A stretch of DNA of 64,000 nt from an uncultured Verrucomicrobiales bacterium. Its GTDB lineage: Bacteria; Verrucomicrobiota; Verrucomicrobiia; Verrucomicrobiales; Akkermansiaceae. Under the pieces are notes generated by a model. That model was not told the origin of the DNA and made no database searches. It saw nothing but the letters and a program-made list of their open reading frames with translations. Shown here in pieces: positions 49,274-56,946 of this stretch (positions are counted from its first letter, which is position 1; each line of letters starts with the position of its first letter). Both the position numbers and the translations under genes were made by a program. The DNA lies in contig CALGJQ010000014.1 of assembly GCA_937928545.1 (NCBI GenBank), positions 141,852-205,851 on the forward strand. Reading direction: 5' to 3'.

Positions 49274-51813
49274 GTGATAGGGGTGGGTCCAAGATTTCCT
49301 GAGATGGCGAGAGAGAAGGCCTGTTCACGACCTGAAATGTGGCGGTAGGTGGGTGCGGTATTCGGATCATCATCAGTAAAGCCGTCGAGGGTGCCGGTAA
49401 GGAGTTCGGAAGCTTTCAACTTGCCCTTGTGGGAAACTACGATGGTGTATGTTCCGGGGATGGGGGTGTCGATGATGACTTGCTCGACGTTGTCTCGGTT
49501 GTTTTCGCCACGAATGGCAGGAAGAAGCGGATTGAGCCAATCGAGAACCCATGGACGGTGAATGTTCCCATTTGGATCGACTACCCAGAGGTCGAGGTTA
49601 TTGACGAGGCGGGAGGTTTGGTCATCGGCTGGTCCGACTTCTGGGTCGACGGCACCAACGGTGATCGCTTCGTCTTGTAAGTCTTGATAGGGTGGATCGG
49701 TCCAGCAGATCATGACGCGCATTTCTGGGGAAGTGCCATCGTAGGTGATCGGGATCTCGATTTTGAGATTGTTGGTCTGATCGTTGTCATTAGATGGGTC
49801 ACAAAGGTAATGCTCAGAAAGGTGGTTGGAGGCATCTCCACTCAGGAGGTCCTTAATCAGGAGATCGGCAGCAGCTTCCGCGTCGATCAAGCCCCAGCCA
49901 TAGAAGTAGTCTGGACCGGTGAGGGTGACAGAGTCCGCGACAGGGCCGAGGTGACTAGGGATGACGCGGGTCCATTCGAAAAAACCGAGAGGGTCTCCAT
50001 TTTCATCGAAGTCCCTCTCGTCAAGGAAGGAGATTTCCGTACAATCAATGGCGGTGTTTAACACGAGGGCTTTCCAAGTTGAAGCCAAGCGGGAAGGGCC
50101 GCCATTGTCATGGTTGATCTCTTCAAGAAGGGCGAGGGTGCCGGTTACGGCAGGGGCGGCTAAGGAGGTGCCGCCTCCTTGAATTTGTCCTTCGGTAGGA
50201 GATACGAAAGTGGCGGGTCCTACGAGGTCCGGTTTCACCCTGCCATCATCAGTTGGCCCTCGTGAAGAAAAGTGGCTGAGACCAATCAAGCTAGGAATAT
50301 TTTCTCCGTCACGGCTGCCGTAAACCGCTCCGACGGCGAGATTGTTTTTCGCACAAGCAGTTGAGGGGAGGGTGTCGGAAGCGAGGCCGTGAACCTCATC
50401 TTCAATTCCTCCCGTAATGTATGGGTTGACGTCCCACGGAGTCGGAGAGGAGACCACGGCTGATCCACCATCGTGTGGATGCATAAGATTGGAACGATTG
50501 GCGGTATCACTGGGGAAGACGTAATTAAGTCCGACACCATAGGTGAAGTCAGAAGGTCCATCAGGTGAGAGGCTCTGATCAGCAGCGTCATTCCCAGCAG
50601 CGTAGACAGGGAGGTAAGTCTGGTTGTGGTAGATGATAGTATCGATGGTTTTAGAGTCCCAAGTATAAGCTCCAAATTCGGGGTCTTCCCCAGCTAGGTC
50701 TTTTGGTCCTAACCAATTCGTGTAGAAGTAAAGATCATCTCCGATCCACTGACTGGACTCTATCCATCCGGCTGGAGGACCGTAAGAGTGATTTGAAAAC
50801 CGCATCTTTAGAGGCTTGCCAGTGCTCGAGACAGTGGACATTCCGGCAGCTTCGGCAGCCATTTCTGGATAGGTATCGGTAAAATGGTAGAATTTGAGCT
50901 TTGCTTCGTAAGCGATGCCTCGGGATTCAAGGCTTGGGCCAGGATGGGCTAGGGCCTGTGCAACGTCAGTAGTGTGAGGTTCTGGTTCCCAGGTCTGGTT
51001 AGCCCCGAAGAAAATACGGTTGTTGTACCCAGAAGGATAAGGTTCGAAAATTCTCCCATCGTCCCAGACTCCGATTGGCGCGAGGGGAGAAGCTGAAGAA
51101 GGTTCGGCGCCTGTGGCATCGTGGAAGGGAAAGCTGCCTCCGGGCCAAATATGGTCCGCTTTGGTCATGAGGGCAGGGTAACTGTATGGGATGAAGGGGC
51201 GACGCTTGAGGTCTTGATAGGCTCGCGATTTCTTTCCTTTGGGTTTGTGGAGATCTTTGAGGATGGCTGCGACATCACGAGCTTCTTTGTGTTTCTGGGT
51301 CTTGGTTGGGACCGGAGTAGGCGGCGAGGCCTGAGCCAGCCTCATGTTGTAAACGCCTTCTAAGATGGTCTTACGATATTTCTCAGGAATCTTGTTGGCG
51401 TTTTGGTTTTGTTTTATTTTCCGGTCTCGTTCCTGCTCCATTTTTTCGCGGGCGGTAAGATGACGAGGGAGAGGATCGACGAGATTAGGGTCTTGCATGA
51501 GGACCATTTCCTCGTAATCGGTCATGCCATCACCATCGCTGTCTTGACCTTTTATTTTTGGGTTGTTTGGGAAAAGAGCGCACCAAAGATCACACCAGCC
51601 ATCGCCGTCGGTATCGTGCAGAATCCGTGATTTTTTGAAGCCTGGGATGCTGAAGGTGGCGAAGGAGGGGGTGTTCTTTCCGTTGCCAAGAGTAATACGG
51701 TTCTCTTGAGTCTTGATCTTTTCGGCGCTGACAGGGAGAGCGCTAACAATGAGAATGAATCCGATTTTGGAGCAGAGTGATGAAAGGTGAGGAAGGAGTC
51801 CTGATAATTTCAT
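49261..51813 (-). CDS. secreted subtilisin-family (S8) serine peptidase, 3' end frameshifted
   Basis: 850 residues in frame, about 930 if the downstream module is rejoined. Signal peptide; two Ca-binding type-3 repeats (DTDGDGWCD 67-75, DSDGDGMTD 91-99); a basic linker; then the catalytic domain. Proposed triad: Asp251/252 in IGVWDDGRI, His280 in EPHTTDVAQAL, Ser550 in GGGTSLAAPAVTG; the oxyanion Asn is in VYAAGNDA. His280 lies in an unusual HTTD rather than HGT context. C-terminal beta domains (~690-840) are P-proprotein-like. It neighbours PEP-CTERM paralogs and could process them (inference). Confidence 0.88.
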   Translation of the reverse strand: MKLSGLLPHLSSLCSKIGFILIVSALPVSAEKIKTQENRITLGNGKNTPSFATFSIPGFKKSRILHDTDGDGWCDLWCALFPNNPKIKGQDSDGDGMTDYEEMVLMQDPNLVDPLPRHLTAREKMEQERDRKIKQNQNANKIPEKYRKTILEGVYNMRLAQASPPTPVPTKTQKHKEARDVAAILKDLHKPKGKKSRAYQDLKRRPFIPYSYPALMTKADHIWPGGSFPFHDATGAEPSSASPLAPIGVWDDGRIFEPYPSGYNNRIFFGANQTWEPEPHTTDVAQALAHPGPSLESRGIAYEAKLKFYHFTDTYPEMAAEAAGMSTVSSTGKPLKMRFSNHSYGPPAGWIESSQWIGDDLYFYTNWLGPKDLAGEDPEFGAYTWDSKTIDTIIYHNQTYLPVYAAGNDAADQSLSPDGPSDFTYGVGLNYVFPSDTANRSNLMHPHDGGSAVVSSPTPWDVNPYITGGIEDEVHGLASDTLPSTACAKNNLAVGAVYGSRDGENIPSLIGLSHFSSRGPTDDGRVKPDLVGPATFVSPTEGQIQGGGTSLAAPAVTGTLALLEEINHDNGGPSRLASTWKALVLNTAIDCTEISFLDERDFDENGDPLGFFEWTRVIPSHLGPVADSVTLTGPDYFYGWGLIDAEAAADLLIKDLLSGDASNHLSEHYLCDPSNDNDQTNNLKIEIPITYDGTSPEMRVMICWTDPPYQDLQDEAITVGAVDPEVGPADDQTSRLVNNLDLWVVDPNGNIHRPWVLDWLNPLLPAIRGENNRDNVEQVIIDTPIPGTYTIVVSHKGKLKASELLTGTLDGFTDDDPNTAPTYRHISGREQAFSLAISGNLGPTPITWQS

Positions 51814-51913
51814 TCTTCCTAAGATAAGTAGCCAGAGAATTGGGTCAAATGAATCAGCGATCCTTTATTTATAGATTTCATATCAGCGGCTGACATTTCT
51901 TGAAATCTGAGGG
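51814..51913. other. upstream region of the subtilase, joins the avtA 3'-end remnant
   Basis: About 100 bp of AT-rich, non-coding sequence. It should contain the subtilase promoter (minus strand) and the right-hand edge of the low-GC block. No clear -35/-10 pair or att-like motif was recognised. Confidence 0.45.
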
Positions 51914-52078
51914 GTGGAGCCAAGTGAGTTTTTCTTTTTTGGGTTACCGGAGGATCTGGATTGGAAGCACACGCGGGAGTGTATCCGGGTGAGTTATACG
52001 ATGGATGCGGAGACGGTGGAGTATGGGATCAAGGTGATCGCGGATGAGGTGAATCGGGTTTATGCGGAGCTTGGTTGA
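51914..52078 (+). pseudogene. second copy of the avtA 3' end (54 codons plus stop)
   Basis: Reads VEPSEFFFFGLPEDLDWKHT, RECIRVSYTMDAETVEYGIK, VIADEVNRVYAELG then TGA, in the same strand and frame as the end of avtA. Only four residues differ (V/E, D/E, S/Y, G/A), whereas about thirteen codons differ synonymously. There is no start and no upstream avtA sequence. The end passes into the same repeat as true avtA. Confidence 0.88.
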
Positions 52079-52173
52079 GGGGGAGTCTCACGCGGAGCAG
52101 CAGAGCAGCGGAGGGACTTGGAACTTGGTTGAGGGGAAGTCTCACGCAGAGACGCTAAGGCGCAGAGCTTAGG
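52068..52173. repeat. dispersed repeat, two units
   Basis: Unit 1: gagcttggttgagggggagt then ctcacgcggagcagcagagc. Unit 2 (52121-52173): gaacttggttgaggggaagt then ctcacgcagagacgctaagg and cgcagagctt. Unit 1 gives the stop of the avtA remnant; the right end of unit 2 gives the TAA stop of the next minus-strand gene. Confidence 0.85.
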
Positions 52174-53185
52174 ATGATGGGTTTAGTTTTTTGACGAGCT
52201 CTGCGGCGGTGAGGTCTTTTGCTTCCCAGTCGACTTTGGAGAGGGTTTCTTTTTCTGCTGCGGTGAGGGGGAGGCGCCATTTTTTGACGAAGGTGGGGGC
52301 TAGGTCTTTTTGGGCGGCGACGGAGGCGGCGAGATACCAGCCGAGGGATTGGGCGCGGGTGCCTTCTTTGGTTCTGTTACTGTGGCCGGGGAGGGTGTGG
52401 ATGTTTTTGTAGAAGGCGGAGAGCCAGTCGTCGCCGTGGGTTTTCCAGAGGCTGAGCATGGCGGAGGCATACATGACGGGTTGGTCAGTGGGGCTGGTTT
52501 TGAGGCGGTTCTGCTTTTCGGTGAGTCCGTGGGTGTTGGCAAAGGTTTTGAGGAAGCCGAGGTCGCTGGCGGCGTATTCGTCGATGGCTTTGGTAATGGT
52601 TTGGCGGGTGCGTTTGTCGTTGTCGACAATCTGCAGTGTATCGATGCAGACGTAGCGCATGAAGACGGCGAAGCCTGTGGTGAAGGCGTCGTGTTTGTTC
52701 CCGAAGGTGAAGAAGTTACGGCCCATTTCATAGAAGTAGAGGTGAGGGACGGCTTTGGGGTTCTTTTCGAGGTTTTTGTAGGTGGAGGAGTAGAAGTAGT
52801 TGGCTTCGATTCCGGTTGCTCCGACGCGGCCGCAGCCTGCTCCGCAGGTGAGTCCACCATCTGGGATGGCTGCGATGGGGGTTCTCTTCTCAACATGGCG
52901 ATACATGCGCGGGGCTTTGGCGGTGAACTTGAGATAGGTGTCCCATCCTTTATCGAGAGTTTCGACGAACTCGGTCATGACCTTGGGGTCGAAGGCGTCA
53001 GTGATGGTGAGGAAGGCGACGTTTTTGCCGATCCAAGGGAACATCACGGTGTCGACTTTTTTCTCTTCCCAGCGTTTGGGGTAGAAGGCGAGCTTTGAGT
53101 AGTCGAGGCCATCGCCTGCTTTGATTTCGGCAGAGGTGAGCGGAGAGAGGGAAAGGAGAAAGATGGAGCAAAGAATGCGATACAT
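52169..53185 (-). CDS. secreted protein with degenerate zincin-like YEMGR motif
   Basis: 338 residues, signal peptide MYRILCSIFLLSLSPLTSA. A folded domain with PHLYFYEMGRNFFTFGNKHD occupies the position where M60-like/gluzincin peptidases have HExxH (HEMGHN type), but both His are replaced (Y and R). A CGAGCGR Cys-rich turn lies at ~112-118. I recall YEMGRN-type motifs as conserved in uncharacterised PVC proteins, so this is probably a non-catalytic or differently catalytic family, not a random mutant. The TAA stop lies in the dispersed repeat. Confidence 0.65.
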   Translation of the reverse strand: MYRILCSIFLLSLSPLTSAEIKAGDGLDYSKLAFYPKRWEEKKVDTVMFPWIGKNVAFLTITDAFDPKVMTEFVETLDKGWDTYLKFTAKAPRMYRHVEKRTPIAAIPDGGLTCGAGCGRVGATGIEANYFYSSTYKNLEKNPKAVPHLYFYEMGRNFFTFGNKHDAFTTGFAVFMRYVCIDTLQIVDNDKRTRQTITKAIDEYAASDLGFLKTFANTHGLTEKQNRLKTSPTDQPVMYASAMLSLWKTHGDDWLSAFYKNIHTLPGHSNRTKEGTRAQSLGWYLAASVAAQKDLAPTFVKKWRLPLTAAEKETLSKVDWEAKDLTAAELVKKLNPSS

Positions 53186-53308
53186 GCAGGACAGATAAGC
53201 GATGATGACGATGTATCAATGTCGAATCGGTGATAATTTCGACTTTTTTGGGGGGGCTTCTAGTCAAGGGGAGGCTTGCGGTGATCTTCGCAAATTTGGA
53301 AATAGAAA

Positions 53309-54211
53309 TTAGGGGACTGGGGTTTGTTCGAGGGCCGAGTTTAAGAGGTGGTCGGCGTCGGGGGTGTCTTCCGAGAGGAGGCGGTGGCGGAGGACGTGGG
53401 GGAAGATTTTTTGGACGTGGTCGGGGAGGACGGAGGTTTGGTTGTCGAGAAGTGCGACGGCTTGGGCGGCGCGTTGGAGGGCGAGGGTGGCGCGGGTGGA
53501 GACGGTGTGGTCTTGGCCGATGATGCTGCGGACGGCTTGGCAGAGGGCGAGGAGGTAGCGTTGGAGAGTGTCGGAGACGGAAATCTGGCTCGCTTGTTGT
53601 TGGAGGTCCTGAAGTTGTTCGAGGGAGAGGATGGGAGAAGGAGTCGGGGAGGTTGATTTTTGGGAGTGGAAGCGGAGGACTTCGAGTTGGGTTTGGTCGT
53701 CCGGGAGGGTCATGGGGATGGAGACGAGGAAACGGTCGAGTTGTGGCTCGGGGAGGGGGAAGGTGCCGGTGGAGGAGGTGTCGTTTTGGGTGGCGACGAC
53801 GAGGAAGGGATCGGGGAGTTCGTGGGTTTGTCCGTCGATTGTGACTTGGCGTTCGTTCATGGCTTCGAGGAGCGAGGACTGGGTGCGGGGGGAGGCGCGG
53901 TTGATCTCATCGGCGAGGAGGAGGTTTGCGAAGACGGGGCCGGGGATGAATTCAAATTCGCCATTGTGGGGGCGGTAGAGTTGGTAGCCGAGGATATCAG
54001 AAGGGAGAAGGTCGGGGGTAAATTGGACGCGCTTAAAGCTGCCACTGAGTGAGAGGGCAAGGGTTTGGGCGAGGGTGGTTTTGCCAATTCCGGGAGGGCC
54101 GGTGACGAGGGCATGGCCTCGGGCTAGGAGGGCGGTGAGGAGGAGATCGACGGCTTCGTCTGAGCCAAGAACGGTCTCGAGAAGTTGGGTGCGGAGAGCT
54201 TGGAGGGGCAT
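53309..54211 (-). CDS. MoxR-family AAA+ ATPase
   Basis: 300 residues. Walker A GPPGIGKTTLAQ (38-49), Walker B/sensor LLLADEINRASPRTQSSLLE, AMNERQVTIDG and a sensor-1 VVATQNDTSSTGTFPLPE. MoxR proteins act as chaperone-like ATPases, usually with DUF58/VWA partners, which are missing here. It lies 12 bp downstream of the DUF1980 gene, so may be co-transcribed with the permease pair. Confidence 0.9.
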   Translation of the reverse strand: MPLQALRTQLLETVLGSDEAVDLLLTALLARGHALVTGPPGIGKTTLAQTLALSLSGSFKRVQFTPDLLPSDILGYQLYRPHNGEFEFIPGPVFANLLLADEINRASPRTQSSLLEAMNERQVTIDGQTHELPDPFLVVATQNDTSSTGTFPLPEPQLDRFLVSIPMTLPDDQTQLEVLRFHSQKSTSPTPSPILSLEQLQDLQQQASQISVSDTLQRYLLALCQAVRSIIGQDHTVSTRATLALQRAAQAVALLDNQTSVLPDHVQKIFPHVLRHRLLSEDTPDADHLLNSALEQTPVP

Positions 54212-54223
54212 TGGGTTACTGGG

Positions 54224-55078
54224 TTATTGGCGGAGGCGGAACTCGGAGTATGGTTCTTCGGCGGGAGTGACTTCGCGGATTTTTAGAAGTGGGAGGACGG
54301 TGCCATTGATGGTTTCGAAGGTGAGAGTGCCGCCAGCTTTGACCCAGTCTTCGGGTTTTGGGCGGGTGGCGCCTTCGGGGAATTCCATGGAGACGCCGAC
54401 GACTTGGAGGTCGGCGGCGCAGCAGGTGATGATGGAGCGGAAGATGCGGAGGCGGTTTCCGGCTTCGTTGTTGACTTTTTCGGGAGCGACGCGGCCCTCG
54501 AGCTCGATGGGGAGGCCATCGAAGATGTCTTGGATTTCGCGATCACCGGCGGCGTAGTAGGCGGTGATCATGCGGAGCTCGAATTCGCCGTGTTCGTTTT
54601 TGGGAACGCGTTTTTCGAGGTCTTCGCGGGTGAAGGGTGGGATATCGGCGGCATTGGTGAGGGAGGGGGCTTCGTAGAGGCCTTTTTTGGAGAGACCGGC
54701 ATTGGAGAGTTTGTCCTCGGTGAAGTTCATCGCGATGGCGAGGGGGACGATGGTGAGAAGAATGGTGATGAGAGGGCCGTGGCCTTCTTCGTGGTCGTGA
54801 TCGCATACGGCGCAGTCATCATCGTGGGAATGATCGTGGCTGTGATCATGCGAGTCTTCATGATGGTCGTGATCGTGTCCGCAGGAGGCCTTTTTTTCCT
54901 GAGGATTGATGATGGAGTAGACCCCAAGAATGAGGATGCCGATGCCTCCGAAAAGGATGAGGTGATGGAAGTCGGGGGCGAGATACTTTTTGATCCGAGT
55001 GGAGTGATAAAAGTAGATGAGGAGAGCTCCCCACGAGGTGGCTAAGAGGCCAAAGAGTCTGGTGTGGAGTGAGGTCAT
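54224..55078 (-). CDS. DUF1980/TIGR03943-family protein, partner of the permease
   Basis: 284 residues. Two to three N-terminal helices and a His/Asp-rich cytoplasmic or exposed loop (~62-100: repeated HDH, SHDHSHD, CAVCDHDHEEG) suited to Zn or other metal binding. Another helix follows (TILLTIVPLAIAM), and then a soluble domain with FIFRSIITCCAADLQ-like text (FRSIITCCAADLQVVGVSM). Pairs of this family with PF03773 permeases are known in Firmicutes (YcgQ/YcgR) and linked to zinc control. ATGA overlap with the permease stop. Confidence 0.85.
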   Translation of the reverse strand: MTSLHTRLFGLLATSWGALLIYFYHSTRIKKYLAPDFHHLILFGGIGILILGVYSIINPQEKKASCGHDHDHHEDSHDHSHDHSHDDDCAVCDHDHEEGHGPLITILLTIVPLAIAMNFTEDKLSNAGLSKKGLYEAPSLTNAADIPPFTREDLEKRVPKNEHGEFELRMITAYYAAGDREIQDIFDGLPIELEGRVAPEKVNNEAGNRLRIFRSIITCCAADLQVVGVSMEFPEGATRPKPEDWVKAGGTLTFETINGTVLPLLKIREVTPAEEPYSEFRLRQ

Positions 55079-56016
55079 GGGGCGAGTGGGATTTCAGCGT
55101 CTTGAGTCATCCAGATGGGGAGGATTTGGGTCTCAAAGAGGAGGCTGAGGGCTCCGGTGAGGATGAAGATCGCGACGAAGAGGAAGGCGATGAACTTCCA
55201 TTTAAAGACGGTGGAGTAGAGGAAGATGAGCTTGGCATCCATCATGGGGCCAAAGACCATGAAGGCGAGTTTAGGGCCGTATCTGAAGTTGGCAAAGTTC
55301 GCGGCAATGAAGGCATCTGAGGTGGAGCAGAGGCTGAGGACGAAGGCGAGGATCATCATGCCTGCGCCGCCGAGGATGGAGTTGTCGGCGAGGTCTTTCC
55401 AAAAGTCATCGGTGGGGTCGATGATGGTGGTTTTGAGGATGGCGGTGAGGACGACTCCGATACAGAAGTAGAGGCCGACGTCCATGAAGTCGCGCAGGGA
55501 GTTGTTGAGGGCGGAGTTGAGGTTTTTGGGATGTTGGTGTTCGTGGTCTTCGTTCTTTTTGGCGGAGGCCTTGAGGAAGAGATCGTGCGCGATGCGTGAA
55601 ACGATGAGGGCGATGATGACCGCGATGATGTAACCCATGGCGAGGCGGGAGATCGCGATTTCGTGAGAATTATTAAAGGCCTTATAGGTGCTGATGGCGG
55701 TGACCGGGTTGAAGATCGGGGCGGCGAGCATGTAGGCGAGGGCGCAGCCGACGGGGAGGCCATTTTTCACGAGGCGGCGGATGACGGGAACGACGGCGCA
55801 TTCGCAAACGGGGAAGATCGCTCCGAGGAAGCCGCTCATGAGGATGGCGAGGGTGCGGTTTTTAGGGAGGAACTTCTCGAAGGCTCCGCGAGGGAGGTAG
55901 GTGCCGAGGAATCCGCTAACGAGGGTGCCGAGGAAGATGAAGGGGAGGCCCTCCAAAAAAATGGAGAGGAACTCATAAGAGCCATCGGCCAGTTGGTCCT
56001 TCGTTTGCTCGGTCAC
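55075..56016 (-). CDS. PF03773-family permease (YcgR/ArsP-like)
   Basis: 313 residues with about eight helices. The family motif FPVCECAVVPVIRRLVKNGLP is present (conserved C-C-C and VP), with GLPFIFLGTLVSGFLGTYLP before it and LCSTSDAFIAANF after it. Members include ArsP-type organoarsenical exporters, but association with DUF1980 suggests a metal or metallochaperone function. First gene of a three-gene operon with DUF1980 and MoxR. Confidence 0.88.
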   Translation of the reverse strand: MTEQTKDQLADGSYEFLSIFLEGLPFIFLGTLVSGFLGTYLPRGAFEKFLPKNRTLAILMSGFLGAIFPVCECAVVPVIRRLVKNGLPVGCALAYMLAAPIFNPVTAISTYKAFNNSHEIAISRLAMGYIIAVIIALIVSRIAHDLFLKASAKKNEDHEHQHPKNLNSALNNSLRDFMDVGLYFCIGVVLTAILKTTIIDPTDDFWKDLADNSILGGAGMMILAFVLSLCSTSDAFIAANFANFRYGPKLAFMVFGPMMDAKLIFLYSTVFKWKFIAFLFVAIFILTGALSLLFETQILPIWMTQDAEIPLAP

Positions 56017-56128
56017 TGGGAAGAGTGAAGCGTAAAATGGGGGGATTGCTCGATAAAAAAGAAGGCCGATTGCAGGCTTTTGAAGAAAATGGTTCTGGAA
56101 GGAGATTCCTTCAAGAAGGGGGGAGTCA

Positions 56129-56174
56129 TAAAAAATCCCCGACTTCGAGATCTTGAGAAATCTTGAAGTCGGGG
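56129..56174 (-). terminator. rho-independent terminator after the LolA-like gene
   Basis: On the minus strand ccccgacttc … gaagtcgggg forms a 10-bp stem that extends inwards, followed by a T-rich run (atttttt). It is 28 bp past the LolA-like stop at 56202 and upstream of the permease operon. Confidence 0.88.
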
Positions 56175-56201
56175 AGGTGAGTGAATTTGAAGAGGTGAAA
56201 C

Positions 56202-56942
56202 CTACTTCTTCATGGTGAAGATGGAGTCATCGATCTCGGTGTTGTGTTCTACTTCGCCGTAGGTCATTTGGATTTTTTGCCCCATGACATCCATGCTCAT
56301 TTTGCTGGCATATTTCACCCCGTCTTTTTCTTTGTAGTCGGCCATGGACATGGTGACTTCCATCGATCCGTCAGGGCCGGTGGCAAAGCTTGAGGTCATT
56401 TTGCTGAGGAGCTTGGTGGTTTTATCAAAGTAGAGGGTGCGTTCGGGAGCATCCTTTGAGGTGACTTTGATGACTTGGAGTTTTTTGCCATCTTCTTCGA
56501 CTTCCTCGAGGAGTTTTGCGGAGAGGAGATTGTCCATGATGACGAGTTCAGGAAAGATCGCTGCTGACTCGATCGCTTGGTCAAGCTCTGGGCCCTTGAG
56601 CTCACGAGATCCCTGAATGCTGTCTTTTGACCATGCGGTTTCCCCATCGTAGCCTTGTTCCACGGTCATGACGTCGGGGATAACCATTTTGGTGTAGGTT
56701 TTGTTGGGAGCTTTTTGGATTAGAATGAGGCTCATTTTCATTCCTTGAGCAGGCATGAGCACTTCTCCTTTCCCATTGCGGCTTTTAATTTTGTTCATCG
56801 CCTCGCGGCCGCCGGTTGCGGTGATGGATTCTTCGAGCACGGTTTTAGCGGCGGGTTCGATGACGGCGACGGGCTCCTTCGCGAAGAGGCTGCCTGAGGC
56901 GGCGAGGGCGAGAAAGAGGGTGAGGAATTTTTGTTTTTTCAT
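56202..56942 (-). CDS. LolA-like outer-membrane lipoprotein-sorting protein
   Basis: 246 residues with a signal peptide (MKKQKFLTLFLALAASGSLFA). Text typical of LolA/LolB-like folds: SITATGGREAMNKIKSRNGKG, YDGETAWSKDS, RTLYFDKTTKLLSKM and YASKMSMDVMGQKIQMTYGE. Predicted periplasmic carrier for a lipid or lipoprotein. It starts 4 bp after the S41 protease gene and is in the same operon. Followed by a strong terminator. Confidence 0.8.
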   Translation of the reverse strand: MKKQKFLTLFLALAASGSLFAKEPVAVIEPAAKTVLEESITATGGREAMNKIKSRNGKGEVLMPAQGMKMSLILIQKAPNKTYTKMVIPDVMTVEQGYDGETAWSKDSIQGSRELKGPELDQAIESAAIFPELVIMDNLLSAKLLEEVEEDGKKLQVIKVTSKDAPERTLYFDKTTKLLSKMTSSFATGPDGSMEVTMSMADYKEKDGVKYASKMSMDVMGQKIQMTYGEVEHNTEIDDSIFTMKK

Positions 56943-56946
56943 GATT

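Noticed and set aside
47144..51913. Insertion sequence or transposon
   Set aside because: No transposase, terminal inverted repeats or short target-site duplication seen; the structure fits gene-end displacement or repeat recombination better.
54543..54927. Arg/His-rich frames inside the DUF1980 gene
   Set aside because: Off-frame readings of the His-rich loop codons.
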